Below are positions 17,345 to 24,180 of a DNA stretch of 64,000 nucleotides, one piece after another. A program made the translations under genes and the position numbers. Positions within the stretch are counted from its first letter, which is position 1. The number at the start of each line of letters is the position of its first letter. Source of the stretch: SpSt-501 sp037481615 (lineage in GTDB: Bacteria; Desulfobacterota; Desulfobacteria; Desulfobacterales; SpSt-501); assembly GCA_037481615.1 (NCBI GenBank), contig JBBFLI010000004.1; one strand, written 5' to 3'. Under the pieces are notes generated by a model that was not told the origin of the DNA, did no database searches, and was given only the letters and a program-made list of their open reading frames with translations.

Positions 17345-18321
17345 AAGGTCTTCGCCAGGCGGAAGACCCCCTTGGCCCCCTGGGGGCGGTTTTCGGCCTC
17401 GAACTCGCGGTAGGCGTGGAGAAACACCGACCAGGACCCCCACCGGAATTTGAGGCCGGGGCCGATGCCGAAGACCCGCTCGCGCGAGCGGGGAAGGCTC
17501 TCCCCGTCGAGGCGGTCGTCGCTCACCTGTTTCAACCCGTAGCCCGAAAGCCCCAGGCGCAGCCCCTCGACCACTTCGATCGAGACCGCGACATTGGCAT
17601 GCAGGGCCTGCCCCGGTTGGGCGCGCCCGGCCCCGAGGCGGTCGGGGGGGTCGCGGTGCTCGAAGTTGTAGAGGAGGTGCACGCGCGTGCTCGCCTCGAG
17701 ACGCGGCACCGGCACCCAGGTCGCCGCATAGTAGGGGTTGAAGCTCACGAGATTGGCGCCGACGTTGACCGCGGAGCGGCTCTCGTAGTCGCCGGTCGGA
17801 AGCTTGAAGAGGAGGTTCACCCGCTGGAAGAGGGAGCCTTCGCCGAGCTTCACCTCGGGCCACTGGAGGAAGGCGGGGCAGACCGTGACGTCGCCCAGGC
17901 CGCGGTCCGTATCCCGCGGGCCGAAGTCGGTGTCGACCTCGATCCGCGCGAGCGGCACGAGGACCTCCACCCCGTACCAGGCGCCGAGCAGCTTCGCCCG
18001 GCTCATCCAGGCGACATGGGTGACGGCGGAGAGGATTTCCACGCGGTTTTCCCCCGGTCGCCGGCCGCCGTCGGCGTCGCGGAAGCTCCCGGCGCGGTAG
18101 AGGCTCAGGGTTTCCTGAACGAGCCAGCCCGGGAAGGCGATGCCGTCCTGGAAATTCGTGTCCCCCAGGTTGACGGGGGGAAGGGAGAGATCGGCCGCCT
18201 GGCCGACCGCGGCGGCAAAGAGCCACAACGCCCCCCCGAGCAGGATCCGCCGCCGCAAAAACGCCACGCCGCGCAGCGCTTTCTTCGGCCCCGTTCCCCG
18301 CCTCCGCCCGCCGCAGCCCAT
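17341..18321 (-). CDS. Outer-membrane MetA-pathway-type transporter-like protein
   Basis: 326 residues with a basic start and a Sec signal ending near AAAVGQA|ADL. The mature part alternates in beta-strands and resembles the 'MetA-pathway of phenol degradation' family (PF13557), outer-membrane barrels often annotated as transporters: FKLPTGDYESRSAVNVG, LVSFNPYYAATW, FGIGPGLKFRW and a C-terminal aromatic (LAKTF), typical of barrels. Expressed from its own promoter inside the end of patB. Substrate unknown. Stop overlaps that of the amidohydrolase. Confidence 0.75.
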   Translation of the reverse strand: MGCGGRRRGTGPKKALRGVAFLRRRILLGGALWLFAAAVGQAADLSLPPVNLGDTNFQDGIAFPGWLVQETLSLYRAGSFRDADGGRRPGENRVEILSAVTHVAWMSRAKLLGAWYGVEVLVPLARIEVDTDFGPRDTDRGLGDVTVCPAFLQWPEVKLGEGSLFQRVNLLFKLPTGDYESRSAVNVGANLVSFNPYYAATWVPVPRLEASTRVHLLYNFEHRDPPDRLGAGRAQPGQALHANVAVSIEVVEGLRLGLSGYGLKQVSDDRLDGESLPRSRERVFGIGPGLKFRWGSWSVFLHAYREFEAENRPQGAKGVFRLAKTF

Positions 18322-18382
18322 GGCCCTTTCGTGTGCCTCCTTGCGCGATCCGTTTCCGCCCTCGGGCGGCGTCGACCGCGCG

Positions 18383-18412
18383 CTTTTAGTCCACGGGCCT
18401 TTCGGCTGTCAA
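18383..18412 (-). promoter_or_regulatory. Promoter of the outer-membrane protein gene
   Basis: Minus strand TTGACA (18407-18412), 18-base spacer, TAAAAG (18383-18388). The -35 includes the stop codon of patB. A perfect GC inverted repeat (CCGCCC-TC-GGGCGG, 18356-18369) lies in the resulting leader. Confidence 0.65.
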
Positions 18413-19566
18413 GCGCCGCGGCGAAACGCTTCCTCGAGCGCATGCGCCATCCGCTCGAGGGCGATCTCCAGCAGGCTTCGGGGGCAGCCGAAATTGAGCC
18501 GCACGAAGCCGGGCCCCGCGAATTCCCGGCCGTCCTGCAATCCCACCCCCGCCTTTTCGAAGAAGGCGACCGGCTCCCTCAGCCCGCTGGCGCGAACGTC
18601 GATCCAGGCGAGGTAGGTCCCCTCGACCGGGGCCGCGGCGAGCCCGCCCGGCAGGGCGGACAGCGTGCGGGTCAGCCGGTCGCGGTTTTCGCGCAGGTAG
18701 GCGACCAGGGCGCGCCGCCAGGGCTCGCCCTCGCGGTAAGCCGCCTCCGCGGCCGCATACCCGAAGGGGTTGATCATCGGCACGATCCCGGCCATCGCGC
18801 GGCGGAAGCGCCGGCGCAACTCCTCGGAGGGAATCACGGCGAAGCCGCAACCCAGTCCCGCCAGGTTGAAGGTCTTGCTGGGCGACAGCAGGGTGATCGT
18901 GCGGCGGGCGATCTCCGGGTCGAGGGTGGCGAGCGGCCGATGCTCGAGGCCGGGCTCGAGAACGAGGCCGGCGTGGATTTCATCCGAGCAGACCGTGAGG
19001 CCGGAGCGGAGGCAGAATTCGGCCACGGCCTCGAGTTCCCGGCGCCGGTAGACCCGGCCCACGGGGTTGTGGGGGTTGCAGAAAAGGAACAGGCGGCTGC
19101 GCGGGGTGAGCGACGCCTCGAGCCGCTCGAAATCGATCTCCCAGCGGCCCTGCGACTCGGCGAGGCGGACGGCGACCAGGCCGCGCCGGGCGAAGCGGGG
19201 CGCGGCGAGAAACGGGGGGTAGATCGGCACGAGCGTGAGGACGTCGTCGTGGTCTTCGCCGACCGCGCGGCAGACGACGTTCAGGCCGGTGCCGAGGCCC
19301 GGCAGAAAGACGATCCACTCGGGGCCCACCTCCCAGCCGTAGGTCGCGGCGAGATGGGCGCGGATCGCCTCCACGAGGCCGGCCGGGGGCGCGGTGTAGC
19401 CGAAGACCCCGTGATCCAGCCGGCGTTGCAGGGCGGCGATGACGACCGGCGGCGAGCGGAAGTCCATGTCCGCGACCCACATCGGAAGAATGTCGCGTCC
19501 GGCGTAGCGCTCCCATTTTTCGCTGGCGGTGCCGCGGCGGTCGATCACGGCATCGAAGTCGAACAT
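18409..19566 (-). CDS. patB: PatB/MalY-type pyridoxal-phosphate C-S lyase
   Basis: 385-residue fold-type I aminotransferase-like enzyme, most likely cystathionine beta-lyase/cysteine desulfhydrase. Signatures: MFDFDAVIDRRGTASEKW, LPMWVADMDFRSPPVV, FGYT, FCNPHNPVGRVY, CSDEIHAGLV and the PLP lysine in LLSPSKTFNLAGL. These are classic for MalY/PatB. Lies 53 bases after the J-domain gene on the same strand, so they probably share the 20676 promoter. May supply homocysteine or sulfide. Confidence 0.93.
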   Translation of the reverse strand: MFDFDAVIDRRGTASEKWERYAGRDILPMWVADMDFRSPPVVIAALQRRLDHGVFGYTAPPAGLVEAIRAHLAATYGWEVGPEWIVFLPGLGTGLNVVCRAVGEDHDDVLTLVPIYPPFLAAPRFARRGLVAVRLAESQGRWEIDFERLEASLTPRSRLFLFCNPHNPVGRVYRRRELEAVAEFCLRSGLTVCSDEIHAGLVLEPGLEHRPLATLDPEIARRTITLLSPSKTFNLAGLGCGFAVIPSEELRRRFRRAMAGIVPMINPFGYAAAEAAYREGEPWRRALVAYLRENRDRLTRTLSALPGGLAAAPVEGTYLAWIDVRASGLREPVAFFEKAGVGLQDGREFAGPGFVRLNFGCPRSLLEIALERMAHALEEAFRRGA

Positions 19567-19618
19567 GGCGCAAGCCTCTCTCTTTTTCCGGGCGAAAGGC
19601 GCCCCCCGCGGGAAGGGC

Positions 19619-20614
19619 TCAGCGTCGGCCGCGGAGCAGCTCCTGGTAGGCTTCGGCGAGGCGGATGAAGCGTTCGTGGCTGCCGCCCCGGTCGGGATGC
19701 AGCTCGCGCGCCCGCCTCCGGTAGAGCCGCGCGAGCTGGCGGCGGTTCAGGGCTTTCAGCTCGGCAACCGGCCGGCCGAAGGCCTCGGCGACGGCTTCCG
19801 GCTCCGGGGGGCGGTGGGCGGCGGGGCGGAAGGCCTGCCGGCGCCGGAGGAACTCCTGGAGAAACTCCGCCAGCGGGGGGAGGCCGAAATCGAAGTCGAA
19901 GTACATCACGACATAGCGCGAGAGATAGCTCCGCAGCCGCTCGCGGGGCTCCAACCCGCCCCAGAAGCGCGCATCCTCGAGCAGCCCGCAGAGGCTCTCG
20001 AGGAAACGCTCGTCCATCGCCTCGGCGTCGAGAAGCTGGGGACTCTCTTGGGCGTAGCGCTGCGGGAAGAAGCGCTGCAGGTCGAAAGCGGCGAAAGTGT
20101 AGGCCTTGACCTCGCGCGGCCGAAGGGCGGCCTCCTGGTCCATGAACCCCTGCTCGATTTCGTCGCGCGACTTCCCCGCAAACCGCTCCCAGAGCGAGGC
20201 CGGCAGGCGCTCGATCCCCCGCAGGTCGGTCTGGCCGGTCCGCAGGAAGAAGAGGCGGCGGCGATCGAAAGGGTGGACGTCCGCCGCGGGGGCGTCACGG
20301 CGCGGGCGGCGGTCACCCCGGAGGCGCTGTTCCCGGCGGCGGAAGGGCTCGAGGCGGCGGCGCACGGTCTCCTCGAGGAAGGGCCAGAAGAGATCCTCCA
20401 GCTCCTCCGTCGTGGGCTCGACCCCGCCGTCGTGGAGCGCTTCGAGCAGCTCCTCGGCGAAGCAAAAGGCGTTGCCCCCCGGGTAGACGAGGTAGCGCTG
20501 CGGGTCCGGCCCGAGATCGCAGAGATCGCGGTGCCGGAACCCTTCCGCGGCGGGAACGGACTCGCGGAGGATGTAACGGGTTCTCCCCCGGTGGACGCGA
20601 CGGGCGAGGTACAT
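19619..20614 (-). CDS. Protein with C-terminal J-domain
   Basis: 331 residues. The last 65 form a J-domain (LKALNRRQLARLYRRRAREL, then HPDRGGSHERFIRLAEAYQ) with an intact HPD, so it should stimulate an Hsp70 ATPase. The N-terminal 260 residues are unlike DnaJ: a basic beta-rich start, an acidic Phe/Leu-rich middle (FLEETVRRRLEPF, FDFDFGLPPLAEFL) and no zinc-finger or Gly/Phe region. Similar 'J-domain-containing protein' genes are known in delta-type proteobacteria but have no assigned client. ATG chosen 27 bases after the predicted transcription start, with GAGGATGG upstream. Confidence 0.85.
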   Translation of the reverse strand: MYLARRVHRGRTRYILRESVPAAEGFRHRDLCDLGPDPQRYLVYPGGNAFCFAEELLEALHDGGVEPTTEELEDLFWPFLEETVRRRLEPFRRREQRLRGDRRPRRDAPAADVHPFDRRRLFFLRTGQTDLRGIERLPASLWERFAGKSRDEIEQGFMDQEAALRPREVKAYTFAAFDLQRFFPQRYAQESPQLLDAEAMDERFLESLCGLLEDARFWGGLEPRERLRSYLSRYVVMYFDFDFGLPPLAEFLQEFLRRRQAFRPAAHRPPEPEAVAEAFGRPVAELKALNRRQLARLYRRRARELHPDRGGSHERFIRLAEAYQELLRGRR

Positions 20615-20647
20615 GGACGGCCATCCTCGGTCGGGCGCTTCCTTACG

Positions 20648-20676
20648 GCTATAGGGCCGGGGGAAAGCGTTGTCAA
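20648..20676 (-). promoter_or_regulatory. Promoter of J-domain gene and patB
   Basis: Minus strand: perfect TTGACA (20671-20676), 17-base spacer, TATAGC (20648-20653). Predicted start near 20641. Its -35 lies only 10 bases from the divergent promoter at 20686. Confidence 0.8.
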
Positions 20677-20685
20677 ATTCCGCTC

Positions 20686-20714
20686 TTGAGGATCGAGCGG
20701 CCGCGGCGTATGCT
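20686..20714 (+). promoter_or_regulatory. Promoter of the aldo/keto reductase gene
   Basis: TTGAGG (20686-20691), 17-base spacer, TATGCT (20709-20714). Start expected near 20721, about 47 bases before the ATG at 20768, which is preceded by AAAGGAAAA. Back-to-back with the minus-strand promoter, so one regulator could affect both. Confidence 0.6.
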
Positions 20715-20767
20715 CGGGGGCGCGATCGAGAACCGGGCTCCCCGAACCCGACCGAAAGGAAAACGCC

Positions 20768-21739
20768 ATGGTCCCCCCCAGGGCAGACCGCCCGCTCGGG
20801 CGAAGCGGCATCCGCATCTCGCCGATCGTCATGGGCCTCTGGCAGGCCGGAAAAGAGATGTGGGCCGGCATCGACGACGCCGAAACCCGCCGCGCCATCC
20901 GCGCCGCGGTCGAGGTCGGCATCAACGCCTTCGACACGGCCGAGGTCTACGGGCGGGGGCACTCGGAGCGCATGCTGGCCGCGGCCACGGCCGGGCTGCG
21001 CGATCAGGTGGTTTACTGCACCAAGGTCTTCGCCAACCATCTGCGCTATGACCAGGTGATCGCGGCCTGCGAGCGCTCGCTGCAGAACCTCCGGACGGAT
21101 CGCATCGACCTCTACCAGATCCACTGGCCCTCGACGAGCTTTTCGACCCCTCGGGTGCCGATCGCGGAGACGATGGCCGCCCTGAACGACCTTCAGGCGC
21201 AGGGCAAGATCCGGGCGATCGGGGTTTCCAATTTCTCGCGCGCCCAGCTCGAAGAGGCGCTCGCCTGGGGCCGCATCGACAGCCTGCAGCCGCCCTATTC
21301 CCTCTTCTGGCGGCACGTCGAGCGCGACGCGGCGGCCTTCTGCCGCGAGCACGGGATCACGATCCTCGCCTACTCCCCGCTCGCCCAGGGCATTCTCGCC
21401 GGCCGCTTCGGGGTGGAGCCGCGCTTCGCCGCCGGCGACCACCGCGCGAAAAACCGCCTCTTCCGGCCGGAGATCTATCCCCGCGTGCTCAGCGCCCTCG
21501 AGCAGCTGCGGCCGATCGCCGCGCGGCGGTCGGTCGGTCTCGCGCAGCTCGCGCTCGCCTGGGTGATCGCCCAGCCGGGCACCTGCGCCGTGGCCGGGGC
21601 CCGCAACGAGGCCCAGGTGCGCGAAAACGCCGCCGCCATGGACGTGCGGCTCGATGAGGCGGATCTCGAGGCGCTCGACCGCATCAGCCGGGGAGTCACC
21701 GATTTTCTCGACGACAACCCCGTCCCCTGGGATTTCTGA
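20768..21739 (+). CDS. Aldo/keto reductase
   Basis: 323-residue NADPH-dependent (beta/alpha)8 oxidoreductase. Catalytic tetrad residues are visible: Asp and Tyr in FDTAEVYGRGHSE, Lys in YCTKVF, His in YQIHWP. AIGVSNFSRAQLEEAL and AYSPLAQGILAGRF are standard. Single gene between a divergent promoter and a convergent cluster. Substrate cannot be told from sequence; general carbonyl detoxification is the usual assignment. Confidence 0.92.
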   Translation: MVPPRADRPLGRSGIRISPIVMGLWQAGKEMWAGIDDAETRRAIRAAVEVGINAFDTAEVYGRGHSERMLAAATAGLRDQVVYCTKVFANHLRYDQVIAACERSLQNLRTDRIDLYQIHWPSTSFSTPRVPIAETMAALNDLQAQGKIRAIGVSNFSRAQLEEALAWGRIDSLQPPYSLFWRHVERDAAAFCREHGITILAYSPLAQGILAGRFGVEPRFAAGDHRAKNRLFRPEIYPRVLSALEQLRPIAARRSVGLAQLALAWVIAQPGTCAVAGARNEAQVRENAAAMDVRLDEADLEALDRISRGVTDFLDDNPVPWDF

Positions 21740-21747
21740 CCCCCCCC

Positions 21748-22011
21748 TCAGCAGCGGAAGGGGTAGAAGTGATGGTAGCAGAAGCCTCCGGGGTCGCCGT
21801 AGGCGACCTCGACGTCGGCCAGGCAGGCGCCGATCGCCTCGCGGGAGCGCTCCTCGTAGTCGGGCCGCTCCTCCTCCCGCCGTTTGCAGGGCAGGCAGAT
21901 CGGTTCATGGTCGTAGACCGAAAGGATGCGCGGATCCTCGGGCGCGAACGCCCCGCCGCAGCGCGCACAGGCGGTCGCACAGCGCAACGACTCTTTCCAG
22001 TTCCGGCTCAT
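21748..22011 (-). CDS. Small CxxC-rich protein, probable zinc binder
   Basis: 87 residues with two CxxC pairs in the first half (CARCG and CLPCKRREEE) and a conserved-looking C-terminus GDPGGFCYHHFYPFRC. The spacing suggests one zinc site, with the His/Cys-rich tail perhaps a second. Start preceded by GGAGAGGAGGG. Last of the minus-strand run after holA. I recall uncharacterised small proteins with similar ends in delta-type proteobacteria; function unknown. Confidence 0.75.
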   Translation of the reverse strand: MSRNWKESLRCATACARCGGAFAPEDPRILSVYDHEPICLPCKRREEERPDYEERSREAIGACLADVEVAYGDPGGFCYHHFYPFRC

Positions 22012-22045
22012 GAAACCCTCCTCTCCTCGGTCGCCCCCCGCGCCC

Positions 22046-22258
22046 TCACTTGCGGGCCAGCATTTCCCGGGCCAGCTCCTTCAGGATGTCGACGAGGTTT
22101 CCTCCCCGCTCCCGGCCGATGCGGTGCGCTTCCTCGACGATGCGCGCCGCATGGCGCCGGAGCTCGGCCTCCGCGGGCGGAGGCCCCGACCGCCGGGCGA
22201 GCTGCCAGCGCAGGATCCGCAGGGCGAGTTCCTCTTCCCGCCGCCGGAAGAATCCCAT
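22046..22258 (-). CDS. Small basic helical protein of unknown function
   Basis: 70 residues, almost entirely charged helix (MGFFRRREEELALRIL at the start, VDILKELAREMLARK at the end), without Cys or a membrane segment. ATG follows GGAGGG by 5 bases and lies one base after the holA stop, so it is cotranslated with holA. No family recognised; a small accessory of the neighbouring replication or secretion genes is possible but unsupported. Confidence 0.7.
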   Translation of the reverse strand: MGFFRRREEELALRILRWQLARRSGPPPAEAELRRHAARIVEEAHRIGRERGGNLVDILKELAREMLARK

Positions 22259-22259
22259 G

Positions 22260-23618
22260 TCAGCCCTCCCCGCCGCCCCGCCGGCAGATCCGCTCCGCCA
22301 GACGCTCCAGCGCAAGCCGCGGCGCAAGCGTGGAGGATTTGAGGGCCGCCTCCACCGCAGCGGCCTGCGTGAGGCAGGCGGCGAGTTCGGCGCGGGAAAA
22401 GCCGGCCGCCTGCCCGAGGAGCACGAAGACGGGGTAGGCGCTCCCCGGGTTGCGGGCGAGCCGGAGTCCCCCGCCCGCGGTTTCCCCGTCGGCATCCGCC
22501 CCGGTCTCCCCCCCGCCCGCGAGCCCGCGGTCGTATTCGAGCACCGCCGGCCAGAGGGTCTTCTGAAAGCTGCCGTACTCCGGCCGCCTCCGCCGCAGGG
22601 CCGCGCCGGGCCCGGCCAGGAAATCCTCGGCGACGATCAGCCGTCGCAGCAGGTTCGTCACCGCCGCGAGCACCCCGAGGGGGTGGGTCCCGGCGTCGAG
22701 AAGCGATTTCAGCACCGCCCGCGCCCGATCGCGGTCGCGGTCCCCCAGCGCCTGGGTGAGTTCGAAGAGGGGATCGGTCCGGGAACGCGAGAGGACCGCG
22801 GTCACGTCCGCGGCCGTGATCTCCGTTTTCTCCCCGGCATAGGCGATCAGCGTCTGCAGGTGGGCGACGAAGACCCCGGGCTCGAAGCCGGTCAGGTCGC
22901 GCAGCGCCGCCAAGGCCGCGGGCCCCATGGTTTTCCCCGCGGCGGCGAGCCGGGGACGCGCCAGCTCCTCGAGGATCGCCTCCCGCGCGATCCGTTCCGC
23001 GCGGCGTTCCCCGCGCGGAACGGAGCAGTCGATGACGACCCCGCCGCGCTGCAGGGCCCGGAAAAGGCTCCGCCGCCGGTCGACCGCCGTACAGGTGAGC
23101 ACCAGGTGATGGCGGGCAGGAACCCCCCGCGCGAGCGCCTCCTCGATCCGGCGGGCGGCCTCGGCGCTTTCGGCGGAACGCTCGGGGCGGGGGGACTCGA
23201 GGGGCCGGGCATCCGAGACGCCCTCGAGAGCGGAGGCCTCGGGCCGCCGCGGACCCTCCGGGCCCGGGTCGCCCGCAGGCATCGCGCGGCGTGCCTCCGC
23301 GACGGGCGCCGCCGCGCGAGCGGCTTCGGCGAAGAGCGGCGCATCCCGCCAGACGACGACTTTTCCCGGGCCGAGCAGCGAATAGGTCCACAGCGCGGCC
23401 AGGACGTCGGCCGCGGAAACGGCCGCCCCCTCGAACGCCTCGAGGGCGAACCGCTCCTGCTCGCCGGGGAGGAGCGCCGCAACGAGGCGGTCGAACGCCT
23501 CGCGCACGAACCAGGGCTCGCCGTGGATCAGAAAGACCGGGGGCGGGGGGTCCGCCGCCTCCCGCCGGGCAAGGGCGTCCAGCCACTGCCTGAACTCCCG
23601 GAAGGAAACCTCGGCCAT
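22260..23618 (-). CDS. holA: DNA polymerase III subunit delta
   Basis: Clamp-loader delta subunit that opens the beta clamp. 452 residues against about 340 usually; the excess is a Pro/Glu/Arg-rich insert at about residues 105-150 between the first strands of the AAA-like domain. Seen: VFLIHGEPWFVREAFDRLV, VVVWRDAPLF, LVLTCTAVD, LTGFEPGVFVAHLQTLIAYA and the C-terminal collar helices with DRDRARAVLKSLLDAGTHPL. The ORF sits between lspA and a small protein. The insert could be a real lineage feature or hinge. Confidence 0.9.
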   Translation of the reverse strand: MAEVSFREFRQWLDALARREAADPPPPVFLIHGEPWFVREAFDRLVAALLPGEQERFALEAFEGAAVSAADVLAALWTYSLLGPGKVVVWRDAPLFAEAARAAAPVAEARRAMPAGDPGPEGPRRPEASALEGVSDARPLESPRPERSAESAEAARRIEEALARGVPARHHLVLTCTAVDRRRSLFRALQRGGVVIDCSVPRGERRAERIAREAILEELARPRLAAAGKTMGPAALAALRDLTGFEPGVFVAHLQTLIAYAGEKTEITAADVTAVLSRSRTDPLFELTQALGDRDRDRARAVLKSLLDAGTHPLGVLAAVTNLLRRLIVAEDFLAGPGAALRRRRPEYGSFQKTLWPAVLEYDRGLAGGGETGADADGETAGGGLRLARNPGSAYPVFVLLGQAAGFSRAELAACLTQAAAVEAALKSSTLAPRLALERLAERICRRGGGEG

Positions 23619-23640
23619 GGCCTCCCTGCTCCGCCTCGCC

Positions 23641-24180
23641 TCATCGACCGCCGTCCGGCGGTTCCGTCCGCCGGCGCGCCGGGAAAAAGAGCTGCAGGGC
23701 GAAGAGCCCCACCCCCACGGTGATGGCGCTGTCGGCGACGTTGAAGGCCGGCCAGTGCCATCGCCCCACGTAGAGATCGAGGAAATCGACCACCTCCCCG
23801 AAGCGGAAACGGTCGACGAGGTTCCCCAGGGCCCCGCCGAACACGAGCGCCAAGCCCCAGGAAAGCCGCTTCTGCGAGGGAGGGGTCTGCAGATAGAGGC
23901 CGAGGAGCACGAGAACGGCGGCGATCGACGCCGTCGCGAACAGCACGAGGCGCCCGGCGGGGTCGAGCTGCTGGAGGAAGCCGAAGGCGCCGCCCGGGTT
24001 GCGCACGTGGGTCAGATCGAAGAACCCGGGGATCACGGGAAGGCTGCCTCCCGGAGGCAGGGCGGCAAGCACGAGCGCCTTGGTCGCCTGGTCGAAGACG
24101 AGAATGCCTCCGGCCACGCGCAAAAGCCGCGGCAGGCCGTCCAGTCCCGGGAAGCGATCGCGGAGGTCCTGCCGTCTCAC
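23641..24180 (-). CDS. lspA: Lipoprotein signal peptidase (signal peptidase II)
   Basis: Inner-membrane aspartyl peptidase that removes signal peptides from diacylglyceryl-modified prolipoproteins. Four hydrophobic segments; catalytic Asps in FGGALGNLVDRFRFGEVVDF and FNVADSAITVG; also HVRNPGGAFG. 179 residues. The GTG start at 24180 overlaps the ileS stop (GTGA). The ileS-lspA pairing is widespread. Fits the several predicted lipoproteins in the window. Confidence 0.96.
   Translation of the reverse strand: MRRQDLRDRFPGLDGLPRLLRVAGGILVFDQATKALVLAALPPGGSLPVIPGFFDLTHVRNPGGAFGFLQQLDPAGRLVLFATASIAAVLVLLGLYLQTPPSQKRLSWGLALVFGGALGNLVDRFRFGEVVDFLDLYVGRWHWPAFNVADSAITVGVGLFALQLFFPARRRTEPPDGGR

Noticed and set aside
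18356..18369. GC hairpin CCGCCC-TC-GGGCGG as a terminator after patB
   Set aside because: No T tract follows on either strand, and it lies downstream of a promoter for the next gene.
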